Source of the DNA: Alphaproteobacteria bacterium HGW-Alphaproteobacteria-14
Lineage (GTDB): Bacteria > Pseudomonadota > Alphaproteobacteria > Sphingomonadales > Sphingomonadaceae
Direction: 5' to 3'
Assembly (NCBI GenBank): GCA_002842925.1
Contig: PHEL01000002.1
Span: 1 to 61,595, forward strand
Length of the DNA stretch: 61,595 bases
The notes beneath the pieces are model-generated. The model was not told where the DNA came from. It saw only the letters and a program-made list of their open reading frames with translations, and did not search any database. Position 1 is the first letter of the stretch. Every line of letters begins with the position of its first letter. This document shows, in pieces, positions 8,917-16,840 of this stretch. The position numbers and the translations under genes were made by a program.

Positions 8917-9117
8917 AGTGACCACTCTTTAACGCGCCGGCCGCACAAGGCAATTGTCTGGTTTTCGGGAAAACCATTTGGTGCCGTGCGTTCGGTTTAT
9001 ACGGAGATCGGGGAAAGGTTGTAGCAAGCTGGCGAAGTCCCGCTTTCCATGCCCGAATTACTGCGTTATGTCACGCTGGGATGCGGAAGGAACAAGTTGT
9101 TCAGAGGACATATAAAC

Positions 9118-9615
9118 ATGAAGCGTAATTTCCTGATGGGGGCGGCCGCGCTGGCGAGCCTCGCTACTCTTTCGGCCTGTGGCGGTGCTGCGGGCGATAA
9201 TGCTGCCGCACCGGCAGCCCAAGAAACCACTGCGGCGGTGGAAGCTCCGGCTGCGGTCGAAGCGCCTGTGGCTGAACCGGCTGCGACGATTGATTTCGCC
9301 AGTATGACCACCGACGTCGCCAAGGGCGAAAAGACGTTCGCGCTGTGCCGTTCGTGCCACGTGCTTGACGAAGGCATGAACCGCGTTGGTCCGTCGCTTT
9401 ACAACGTCGTCGGTCGCCCGTCGGGTTCGGTGGCTGGTTACAGCTATTCGGACGCCAACAAGAACAGCGGCGTGACTTGGACCACGGAGGTCTTGTTTGA
9501 ATATCTCGAAAATCCCAAGGCATTCATGCCGGGCACCAAGATGACCTTCCCGGGCGTCAAAAATGCCCAGGATCGCGCAAATCTGGTCGCCTATCTCGAA
9601 AGCCAGTCGAAGTAA
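9118..9615 (+). CDS. Membrane-anchored (lipoprotein) monohaem cytochrome c, c2/c550-like
   Basis: The protein starts with a lipoprotein signal peptide whose lipobox is LSAC (Cys at about residue 20). An Ala/Pro/Glu-rich linker (about 25-60) follows, then one class I cytochrome c domain. The haem is attached at CRSCH, with the GMNRVGPSLYNVVGR segment after it and the likely Met ligand in FMPGTKMTF. This is the layout of a tethered periplasmic electron shuttle (cytochrome cy-like). It could feed the terminal oxidase or, since no pufC is seen, the reaction centre; this is inferred. ATG 9118 has AGAGGA at 9103-9108. A strong terminator follows. Confidence 0.88.
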   Translation: MKRNFLMGAAALASLATLSACGGAAGDNAAAPAAQETTAAVEAPAAVEAPVAEPAATIDFASMTTDVAKGEKTFALCRSCHVLDEGMNRVGPSLYNVVGRPSGSVAGYSYSDANKNSGVTWTTEVLFEYLENPKAFMPGTKMTFPGVKNAQDRANLVAYLESQSK

Positions 9616-9638
9616 GTTCCTGCCTGCGTGACAGAGAC

Positions 9639-9673
9639 AAAGGGGCGGTTTGGGCAACCATGCCGCCCTTTTT
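9639..9673 (+). terminator. Intrinsic terminator after the cytochrome c gene
   Basis: The stem GGGCGG (9643-9648) pairs with CCGCCC (9663-9668), extended by AAAG with TTTT, around a 14-nt loop; a run of five T follows (9669-9673). It lies 23 nt past the cytochrome c stop. The A-run on the other side could also let it serve the convergent halogenase gene, which ends 13 bp further on. Confidence 0.85.
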
Positions 9674-9685
9674 CGTTGGCAGCGA

Positions 9686-11218
9686 TCAGCGCGCTGTGAT
9701 GCTGCCTGTATCGGCGGGGCAATGGCGTTGCACATATTCCGCATGGTTGGGCAGGCCTGCAACGCTGCGTTCGATCAGGGTGCGCAGATTGGCGAGGAAT
9801 TCGGCAAGCTGCGACGGGGCGATCTGATCGGCCATCGGATCATAATCGGCGGGCATGATACCTTGGCCCAGCATCACTTGCACCCAGCTCGCCTCGCGGA
9901 ACAGATCATCGGCGTCGCGGCCCACCCGGCCTGATGCGGAGAACAGCTCCAGCTTGTGCGTGACGCTGTCGGGCACAGCCATATTCCTGCAATAACGCCA
10001 GAACTCGGTGTCATCGCGATCGGTGCGGTGGTAATGCAGGATCAGGAAATCGCGGATCTGGTCAAATTCGGCCATGCAGCGCCGGTTGTATTCGGCGCGT
10101 TCAGCAGCGGCGTTTTTGGCGCGCGGGAACAGCTGGATCAGGCGGCTGACATGCGACTGGATCAGGTGGATGCTGGTCGATTCCAATGGCTCCAGAAACC
10201 CGCTCGACAGCCCTACGCCTACGCAATTATGCGCCCATAATGCCTCGCGCCGCCCGGTGGTGAAGCGGATCGGGCGCGGATCGCCCAGCGGTTTGGTATC
10301 CAGCCCCGCGAGCAGTGTATCTGCCGCCGCATCATCAGTGGTAAATCCGCTCGAATAGACGTGGCCGTTGCCGGTGCGGTGCTGCAACGGGATGCGCCAT
10401 TGCCAGCCCGCATCCTTGGCGGTGGCGCGGGTAAAGGGCACCAGCGTGGGCAGCCGCTCGCTTGGCACTGCCAGCGCCCGGTCACACGGTAGCCAGTGCG
10501 ACCAGTCCTGATAGCCCACCCCCAACGCATCGCCCAGCAACAGCGCGCGAAAGCCGCTGCAATCGACAAAGAAATCGCCCGTAACCCGCTTGCCACCGGC
10601 GAGGGTTATCGCGGTGATGTCGCCGCTTGTGCCATCGCGTTCAACGCTTTCGACCATGCCTTCGGTGCGCGTTACCCCACGCGCTTCGGCATATTCGCGC
10701 AGATGCAAAGCATAGCGGCTGGCATCGAAATGGTAGGCATAGGCCAGCCCCGCCATCGCAGTGCTTCCGACCCGGTCGAGCTTGCCGAACCGCGCCTGAT
10801 CGGCGGCCAGTTGATGCAACGAATAATGCCACAATCCGCGCGCGTCGGGCGCGGCTTCGCCCATCACGCTGCGCCGCCAGTAATGATGAAACGCGACATT
10901 GCCGAGGTTCATCCCGGTATCGCCAAAGGTGTGCAGATAGCGGCTGCCAATCCGCCCCCAATCGACAAATTCGATCCCGAGTTTGTAGGTGCCCGACGCG
11001 CGCCGCAGGAATTCGTGTTCGTCCAGCCCGAGGATGGTGTTCAATCGGATGATCTGCGGAATCGTCGCCTCACCCACGCCGATGGTGCCGATCGCTTCGG
11101 ATTCGACCAGTTCGATGGTGAGTCGCTGCCCCAGCAACCGGGCGAACGCCGCTGCGGTAATCCAGCCTGCGGTGCCGCCGCCGACGATCACCAGTTTCTC
11201 CACGCCGCGCTCTGCCAT
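9686..11218 (-). CDS. Flavin-dependent tryptophan-halogenase family protein (copy 1)
   Basis: This 510-residue protein has the FAD fold VIVGGGTAGWITAAAFARLL at the N-terminus and the family WxWxIP motif (GWQWRIPLQHRTGNGHVYS, about residues 275-295). The lysine equivalent to the catalytic Lys of PrnA is in YKLGIEFVDWG. Members of this family next to TonB receptors in sphingomonads, caulobacters and xanthomonads are annotated as tryptophan halogenases, but their true substrates are mostly unproven. It is 20 nt downstream of the DUF6445 gene and probably shares its transcript. It is a clear paralogue of the protein at 15304-16839; the two flank the TonB receptor. Confidence 0.85.
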   Translation of the reverse strand: MAERGVEKLVIVGGGTAGWITAAAFARLLGQRLTIELVESEAIGTIGVGEATIPQIIRLNTILGLDEHEFLRRASGTYKLGIEFVDWGRIGSRYLHTFGDTGMNLGNVAFHHYWRRSVMGEAAPDARGLWHYSLHQLAADQARFGKLDRVGSTAMAGLAYAYHFDASRYALHLREYAEARGVTRTEGMVESVERDGTSGDITAITLAGGKRVTGDFFVDCSGFRALLLGDALGVGYQDWSHWLPCDRALAVPSERLPTLVPFTRATAKDAGWQWRIPLQHRTGNGHVYSSGFTTDDAAADTLLAGLDTKPLGDPRPIRFTTGRREALWAHNCVGVGLSSGFLEPLESTSIHLIQSHVSRLIQLFPRAKNAAAERAEYNRRCMAEFDQIRDFLILHYHRTDRDDTEFWRYCRNMAVPDSVTHKLELFSASGRVGRDADDLFREASWVQVMLGQGIMPADYDPMADQIAPSQLAEFLANLRTLIERSVAGLPNHAEYVQRHCPADTGSITAR

Positions 11219-11238
11219 GAGTATTGTCCCGCCTGTGC

Positions 11239-11973
11239 CTATCCCGCCGCCGGGCGGAAGAATGCGTTGATCGTCAACCGCCCGGCGCGCGGATCGGCCA
11301 CCAGCGGCGCGGCGTTATCGATCACCCCGCTATGCAGGATGTTGCCGCGATAGAACACCGCCTGATTGAAGGTGCCGGGCACCGTATGCGTCCGTTCGAA
11401 ATGCGGCGCGCCATCGGTGGCATAGGCCGCGCGCGGCAGGCCGGTGCGCGCAACATCTTCCTGCAACGCCTTGGCGTAGCGCGGGAAATCCGTGGCCGAC
11501 AGCGCCTCCAGCCCGGTTGAGCGGTGGCGGAAGAATGCGGTGCCGCCATGCCCGGTGCGGTGGAGGTAGAGCATCATCGCGATCTGGTTCGGATCGGTGC
11601 CATCGATATGCGGCAGGCGCTGGATCGGCAGCAGTTTGGCGGGCGGCGTGGTGACAATCGAATACCACGCCTGCATCTCCCACGCCCGGTGATGGGGCCC
11701 GAACCATTGATCGAGTCGCGGTGCAAGCTGGGCCAGCCAGCTTGCGCAGATTTCCGGAGCAAGCGGCGCGCGCAGACCCGGATATTGCGGAGTAATTTGT
11801 GCAAAATCTTGCAAAGATACGTCGGAAATGACCTTTTCGGGGGTTTCCAGAAGATTTTCCGTCACCACAAGTTGATGATTATATGCAGAAAACCTCTCAA
11901 CTTTGGTCCGAGCGAGGGAGATGGCCCAGCCTTCCGGTGAAATCTGGGGCTTCGAAGGAGGGATGCTGGCCAT
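11239..11973 (-). CDS. DUF6445 family protein
   Basis: The protein of about 244 residues has the character of a 2-oxoglutarate/Fe(II)-oxygenase-like or cupin-type fold, with H-x-D in LPHIDGTDPNQIAMMLYL and a later H in GNILHSGVIDN. It ends with GRLTINAFFRPA. DUF6445 genes commonly sit beside TonB receptors and halogenase-like genes, as here. The oxygenase idea is inference from the His/Asp/His spacing. ATG at 11973 is chosen; an in-frame TTG at 12009 would add 12 residues and neither has a strong ribosome site. The tail overlaps nothing; halogenase copy 1 follows. Confidence 0.7.
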   Translation of the reverse strand: MASIPPSKPQISPEGWAISLARTKVERFSAYNHQLVVTENLLETPEKVISDVSLQDFAQITPQYPGLRAPLAPEICASWLAQLAPRLDQWFGPHHRAWEMQAWYSIVTTPPAKLLPIQRLPHIDGTDPNQIAMMLYLHRTGHGGTAFFRHRSTGLEALSATDFPRYAKALQEDVARTGLPRAAYATDGAPHFERTHTVPGTFNQAVFYRGNILHSGVIDNAAPLVADPRAGRLTINAFFRPAAG

Positions 11974-12344
11974 GCGGACAAGCCTATCAAATCCCTGAAC
12001 GATGTCCAAGAAGCATGATCAACTAACTGATAAATGATCAATAAAATGCCAATACAGGAGACTGTTCGCGCCGCAACCTGCGGGCTTTTTTAAGACACGC
12101 AGGGGGAAGGTGGGCGCTCCGGAAAAACTGTGCCCATCAGGCAACAATCTGGTGCTGAATGCTTGACTTTCGCCCATATTTCGACCAAATAATTCATTTT
12201 ACGACATTGATAATATGCGATAAAATCACTTTTTTATAAGTCTGGTGCGCGAATGCAGATTGGCGATTTACCTGCGGACCATGTTGCGCTATGAAAAAAA
12301 CTGCAAAAGCGGACGTTGAATGTCGCTTGCGGGAGAGGACTCTG
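11974..12344. promoter_or_regulatory. Divergent regulatory region between DUF6445/halogenase and the TonB receptor
   Basis: This 371-bp stretch is AT-richer than its surroundings and must hold promoters for both directions. It contains two direct copies of ATGATCAA (12015-12022 and 12034-12041, 19 bp apart). A plus-strand hairpin with T-run lies at 12071-12090. A possible plus-strand -35 (TTGACT, about 12163) has an A/T-rich stretch about 18 bp on. GAGAGGA (12333-12339) is the receptor's ribosome site. No convincing LacI-type operator palindrome was found here. Confidence 0.5.
12071..12090 (+). terminator. Terminator-like hairpin without an upstream plus-strand gene
   Basis: CCGCA (12071-12075) pairs with TGCGG (12079-12083) across an ACC loop and is followed by GC and six or seven T. 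It reads as a small intrinsic terminator on the plus strand, about 255 nt before the receptor start. It may attenuate a long receptor leader or end a small RNA; there is no coding gene it could serve. Confidence 0.5.
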
Positions 12345-15122
12345 ATGAAAATGAACGGGATCAACGTAAACGCGCGCCTGCTGTGCGGGGCGGCGACCTT
12401 TCTGGCGCTGGCCGCGACTGGCGCACCGGCGCTGGCGCAGGACGCCGAAGAGCCGACTGCTGTTGAAGGTGACGCGATTGTCGTCACCGGGATCCGCGGC
12501 TCGATCGAATCCTCGCTCGATGCCAAGCGCAGGGCGACCTCGATTGTCGAAGTGATCTCGGCAGAAGACATCGGGCAGCTGCCCGATTTGTCCATCGCCG
12601 ATACGCTGGCACGCCTTCCGGGCGTCACCGCTCAGCGTGTGCGCGGCCGTTCGCAGCAGATCTCGATCCGTGGCCTCGGCCCCGATTTCAGCCTCGCGCT
12701 GCTCAATGGCCGCGAAGTGGTGTCGGCGGGCAATAACCGCGGGATCGAATTTGACCAGTTCCCCTCCGAACTGATCTCGCAGGGCATTGTCTACAAGACT
12801 GGTGATGCGCAGTTGGCGGCGATCGGTATCGCCGGTGCGGTGGATTTGCGCACGATCAAGCCGCTCGATTCCAAAAAGCGTCAGATTACGGTTTCGGGCA
12901 CATACACCATCAACGATAGCGGTTCGCTGAACCCCGATTTTGCTGATGACGGCTATCGCTTCTTCGCCTCGTACATCGATCAGAACGCCGCTGGCACGCT
13001 GGGCTGGTCGCTGGGCGCGACGATACAGTCCAACCCGACCCAGTTTGTCTCGCGTGAGCTCAAGACCAACCAGTTCCAGACGGAGCGCACGCCTGGGGGC
13101 GTGATTTTCCCGCGTGACAACCCGCGTCAGGGTGCGGTGAGCCGCGATTTTGAACGCACGTCGATCACCGGCGCGCTGCAGTTTGAACCGACCGACCGGT
13201 TCTCGCTTTCGATTGATGGATTCTACACCGATACCGACGATTCGGGCATTTTCCGTGGCACTGAAACCCCGATTGCCTCGTGGAGCACCAACGGCGGTGC
13301 GCAGGTGGATTCGGTTACCGGCAGCGGGCCGTTTGCCGAAAGCGCTACCTTTTCGAACGTCTTCCCGATCCTGCGCACCGACACCGAAGGTTCGAAGTCC
13401 GAGATTTTCGCGATCGGCACCAACCTTGGATGGAAGGCGACCGACAACCTCGGCTTTGTGGTCGATTACGGCTATTCGACGCTCAATCGCAACGACATCG
13501 ATTTTGAATCCTATGCCGGCACCGGCCCTGGCGGCAGCGGCGCGGCGGACACGCTGACGTTCAACTTCCTCCAGAACGGCCAATACACCATCGAAAGCCT
13601 GCTCGATTACACCGATCCGGCCAACGTGCTGCTCACCGATCCAGGCGGGTGGGGTCAGGTTGGCTTCATCAAGCAGCCCAAGATCGACGATGAACTGCAC
13701 CAGTTGCGGACCGAATCCTATTGGCAGTTCAACGGCGGGATTATCGATCGCGTCACTGTCGGCTGGCTCTATACCGACCGTCAGAAGCAGTTTGATTCCA
13801 ACGAAAGCTTCCTGCGCCCCACGGCGGCGTTTGGCACGACGGGGCTGGCCCTGCCAGCATCATCGATTATCGGCACGACCAATTCCAAAGGTCTGGGCGT
13901 GGACATCATCGCCTATGATCCGTCGAGCTTCCTGACCGATGGCACCTATCTGGTAGAAAAGGCGACCTTTGATACCGAATGGGTGGTGGATGAAAAGGTC
14001 CACAACATCTACATTCAGGCCGATATTGATGGCGATCTTGGCTCGGTTCCGGTGCGCGGCAATATTGGTCTGCGTTATGCCGATACCACGCAGAAATCGA
14101 CTGGGACGATCGGTGGCGGGCTGCTGAACACTGTCAGAGAAAGCTATGACAACTGGCTGCCGAGCATGAATCTCAGCTTTGAAGTCATGCCCGATCTGTT
14201 CGTCCGTGTGGCTGCGGCCAAGACCATCACCCGCGCGCGGCTTGATCAGATGACCGCGAACCAGAACATTGGCTTCAACACCCAGAGCTGCATCGACACC
14301 AACGCCGACCAGCGCCCAGATACTGTGGTCGGGTTCAATCCGCCCTCGCTGGTGTGTTTCAATCTGGGTGGTGGCAACCCGGCGTTGCAGCCCTATCGGT
14401 CGACTTCGTACGACATCTCGGTCGAAAAATACTTCTCGCCCGGCTCGGCGGTCATTGTCGCTGCGTTCCACAAGGAACTGTCCGACTGGATCATTGATTT
14501 CAGCGAGTTGACCGATCTGACCCAGTCGATCGAAAATTTCGGGGCGGGCGGTATCCTGCAAACGAACCCCGAAGTCGCCACCGGCATTTTCAACGGGCCG
14601 GTCAATTTCGCTGATGGCACAATCACCGGGGTTGAAGGCACGGTGCGCGTCAATTTTGGCGACCTCTCCGATGCGCTTGACGGGTTTGGCGGGTTCTATT
14701 CGATCACCTATGCCGATGCGACGGTGAAGAACCAGAACTTCAACCCGCTGGCCATTCCGGGCCATTCGGAAGTCACCTGGTCGGGTGATATCTTCTACGA
14801 AAAGCACGGCTTCCGCGCCAAGCTGGCAGCGCGCTATCGTGATGGGTTCCTGTCTGAAGTGCAGAACTTTGACGGTTCGCTTTCGGGTGCCAATGCCCGC
14901 AGCGAGACAATTCTCGATGCGCAGATTGGTTATACCTTCGAAAAGCCGGGCAGCTTCCTCAACGGGGTCGGCATTCTGGCCGAGGTGTTCAACCTCACCA
15001 ACGAACCGTTCGTGACCCAGAACGCCTTGTTGGATGCCAGTGACCAGCAGATCGGGACGTTCCCGAGTCGCCACGAACAATATGGGCGGACGTTCAACTT
15101 CACGATCCGCAAGAACTTCTGA
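12345..15122 (+). CDS. TonB-dependent receptor, carbohydrate-type (Xanthomonas/Caulobacter subfamily)
   Basis: The 925-residue outer-membrane protein begins with a signal peptide ending APALAQ. The TonB box/plug region follows (AIVVTGIRGSIESSLDAKR, then IGQLPDLSIADTLARLPGV and ISIRGLGPDFSLALLNGRE), then a long beta-barrel that ends in the terminal aromatic signature FNFTIRKNF. The plug form matches the TonB-Xanth-Caul subfamily, which imports oligosaccharides. With GH13/GH97 enzymes, a LacI regulator and a sugar MFS around it, maltodextrin or a related alpha-glucan is the likely cargo (inference). ATG 12345 is chosen because GAGAGGA lies at 12333-12339 and a proper signal peptide starts there; the longer in-frame ATG at 12291 lacks both. 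Confidence 0.92.
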   Translation: MKMNGINVNARLLCGAATFLALAATGAPALAQDAEEPTAVEGDAIVVTGIRGSIESSLDAKRRATSIVEVISAEDIGQLPDLSIADTLARLPGVTAQRVRGRSQQISIRGLGPDFSLALLNGREVVSAGNNRGIEFDQFPSELISQGIVYKTGDAQLAAIGIAGAVDLRTIKPLDSKKRQITVSGTYTINDSGSLNPDFADDGYRFFASYIDQNAAGTLGWSLGATIQSNPTQFVSRELKTNQFQTERTPGGVIFPRDNPRQGAVSRDFERTSITGALQFEPTDRFSLSIDGFYTDTDDSGIFRGTETPIASWSTNGGAQVDSVTGSGPFAESATFSNVFPILRTDTEGSKSEIFAIGTNLGWKATDNLGFVVDYGYSTLNRNDIDFESYAGTGPGGSGAADTLTFNFLQNGQYTIESLLDYTDPANVLLTDPGGWGQVGFIKQPKIDDELHQLRTESYWQFNGGIIDRVTVGWLYTDRQKQFDSNESFLRPTAAFGTTGLALPASSIIGTTNSKGLGVDIIAYDPSSFLTDGTYLVEKATFDTEWVVDEKVHNIYIQADIDGDLGSVPVRGNIGLRYADTTQKSTGTIGGGLLNTVRESYDNWLPSMNLSFEVMPDLFVRVAAAKTITRARLDQMTANQNIGFNTQSCIDTNADQRPDTVVGFNPPSLVCFNLGGGNPALQPYRSTSYDISVEKYFSPGSAVIVAAFHKELSDWIIDFSELTDLTQSIENFGAGGILQTNPEVATGIFNGPVNFADGTITGVEGTVRVNFGDLSDALDGFGGFYSITYADATVKNQNFNPLAIPGHSEVTWSGDIFYEKHGFRAKLAARYRDGFLSEVQNFDGSLSGANARSETILDAQIGYTFEKPGSFLNGVGILAEVFNLTNEPFVTQNALLDASDQQIGTFPSRHEQYGRTFNFTIRKNF

Positions 15123-15158
15123 CGCCGACTCCCTCGGGCCGCACCGGGGTAAAACGAG

Positions 15159-15186
15159 GGGCTCGCAAGCAATGGCGGGCCCTTTT
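15159..15186 (+). terminator. Intrinsic terminator after the TonB receptor
   Basis: GGGCTCGC (15159-15166) pairs with GCGGGCCC (15175-15182) with one G-T wobble and an 8-nt loop; TTTT follows. It lies 37 nt past the receptor stop codon. Confidence 0.75.
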
Positions 15187-15235
15187 GCGTTCAAGGGTGA
15201 TTTAAGGTGATGTGGCCGCACGCCGAACGCGGCCT

Positions 15236-15273
15236 TGCCCCGGTTAGACCCCCTCTAGACCCTCTCTAGGTCG
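15236..15273. repeat. TTAGACCCCC/CTAGACCC motif cluster beside parS
   Basis: Within 38 bp the sequence holds TTAGACCCCC, CTAGACCC and CTAGGTC, directly abutting the parS palindrome. The same pair of motifs (as GGGGGTCTAA and GGGGTCTAG, next to CCCCGG) recurs on the other strand at 44979-45016 after ppsR. Its meaning is not known to me. Confidence 0.5.
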
Positions 15274-15274
15274 A

Positions 15275-15290
15275 TGTTTCACGTGAAACA
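15275..15290. other. parS: parS centromere-like site (ParB binding)
   Basis: TGTTTCACGTGAAACA is a perfect 16-bp palindrome identical to the bacterial parS consensus; with one more base each side (15274-15291) it is an 18-bp perfect palindrome. ParB/Spo0J binds this site to load on DNA for chromosome segregation. It is intergenic, 14 bp downstream of the halogenase stop codon, so coding constraint does not explain it. Chromosomal parS sites usually cluster near oriC. No parA or parB is in the window. Confidence 0.88.
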
Positions 15291-15303
15291 TTCGCCCAAA
15301 TGG

Positions 15304-16839
15304 TCAGGCTGTGGGTAGTGGCGCGGCGCAGTGGCGGGCGATGAATTCACCGTGGCTCGGCATCGCCGCCACCGCCTCGTCCATCGCAGAGCGGATTTGC
15401 GCCAGGCGCTCGGCCACCGGGACACCGCTGCGCATCGCGGCGAGCGCGGGCGCGCGTTTCGGCACGATCCCCTGACCGAGATAAACCGCGATCCAGCTGG
15501 GGTTGGCAAACAGCTCGCGCTCGTCCGAAACGAGCAGGCCATAGTCGCGGAAATGGTCGATCTTGTATTGCAGACTATCGGGGATCGGCATCGCCGCGCA
15601 GTATCGCCAAAGTTCGGAATCGTCGCGCTCGCTGGCCTTGTAATGCAGGATCAGGAAATCGCGGATGCGTTCATATTCCGCCGTGGTCTGGGCGTTGTAT
15701 TCGCGCGCCAAAAGCGGCGACATACCGCTATCGGGCAGCAGCGCGATCAGCCGCAGAATGCCGTATTGGATAAGGTGCAGGCTGGTCGATTCCAGCGGTT
15801 CCATGAACCCGGCGGAAAGCCCGATGGCGACGCAATTGCGCTTCCAGAATTCGCGCCGCCTGCCAGCGATAAAGCGCAAGGGGCGCGGGTCGGCCAGCGG
15901 CTTGCCATCGAGCGTGGCGACCAATTCGGCGCTCGCTTCATCTTCGGAAATGAACTCGCTGCAATGCACGTAGCCATTGCCGGTGCGATGCTGCAACGGG
16001 ATGCGCCATTGCCAGCCTGCCGCCTTCGCGGTCGAGCGGGTATAGGGGGTGAAGTCGCCGCTTTCGCACGCCACCGCCACTGCGCGGTCACACGGCAGCC
16101 AATGCTGCCAGTTGTCGTAACCGGCCTCCAGCGCGTCTTCGATCAAAAGCCCGCGAAAACCGCTGCAATCGATGAAGAATTCGCCCGCAATGTGCGTGCC
16201 ATTTTCCAGCGTAACGCTGTCGATGAAGCCATCTTCGCCGCGCAAGCCGACATCGACCACGCGCCCTTCAACCCGCGTCACCCCGCGCGCTTCGGCAAAG
16301 CGGCGCAGGAAGGCGGCATAGCGCGTCGCATCGAAGTGATAGGCATAATCGAAGGTTGATTGGATCAGGCGGAGGTCGGCGGATGGGTGGGTGAACTTGC
16401 CCGCCCTGGCCATCGCCCAGCACATCGCAAAATCGTCAATCGGGCCAGCAACGCGGCCTTCAAGATATTCGCGCATCCAGTGGTGATAGAACGGCACCTG
16501 ATCGAATTCAGCGCCATACTGGCCAAAGGGGTGGAAATAGCTGTGCCCCTGCCGCCCCCAGTCGACGAACTCGATCCCGAGTTTGAACGAGCCCTGCGTC
16601 TCGCGCACAAAGGTCGCCTCGTCGATACCGAGGCGGCGGTTGAAATTGCGGATCGGCGGGATGGTTGCCTCACCCACGCCGATGGTGCCGATGGCGTCGG
16701 ATTCGATCAGGGTGATCGCGCATTCGCTTCCCACCGCGTCCGCCAGCGCCGCGGCTGTCATCCATCCTGCGCTACCGCCGCCGACGATCACGATGCTTTT
16801 GAGCGGGGTGGGGCCAGAAGCAGGGGCGCCGTCGGTCAT
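15304..16839 (-). CDS. Flavin-dependent tryptophan-halogenase family protein (copy 2)
   Basis: This 511-residue paralogue of the protein at 9686-11218 shares the FAD fold (IVIVGGGSAGWMTAAALADA), the lysine region (FKLGIEFVDWGRQGHSYFH) and the WxWxIP motif (GWQWRIPLQHRTGNGYVH). The start ATG at 16839 follows the LacI stop after 1 nt, so it is the last gene of a minus-strand operon: GH13 - GH13 - lacI - halogenase. That tight linkage to sugar-regulated genes argues that its role is tied to carbohydrate use or to decoration of a sugar-induced product, rather than to free tryptophan; this is inference. Family assignment is secure, substrate unknown. Confidence 0.87.
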   Translation of the reverse strand: MTDGAPASGPTPLKSIVIVGGGSAGWMTAAALADAVGSECAITLIESDAIGTIGVGEATIPPIRNFNRRLGIDEATFVRETQGSFKLGIEFVDWGRQGHSYFHPFGQYGAEFDQVPFYHHWMREYLEGRVAGPIDDFAMCWAMARAGKFTHPSADLRLIQSTFDYAYHFDATRYAAFLRRFAEARGVTRVEGRVVDVGLRGEDGFIDSVTLENGTHIAGEFFIDCSGFRGLLIEDALEAGYDNWQHWLPCDRAVAVACESGDFTPYTRSTAKAAGWQWRIPLQHRTGNGYVHCSEFISEDEASAELVATLDGKPLADPRPLRFIAGRRREFWKRNCVAIGLSAGFMEPLESTSLHLIQYGILRLIALLPDSGMSPLLAREYNAQTTAEYERIRDFLILHYKASERDDSELWRYCAAMPIPDSLQYKIDHFRDYGLLVSDERELFANPSWIAVYLGQGIVPKRAPALAAMRSGVPVAERLAQIRSAMDEAVAAMPSHGEFIARHCAAPLPTA

Positions 16840-16840
16840 C

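Noticed and set aside
12234-13700. 488-codon open frame on the minus strand
   Set aside because: Antisense to the TonB receptor start and barrel; no domain and no ribosome site.
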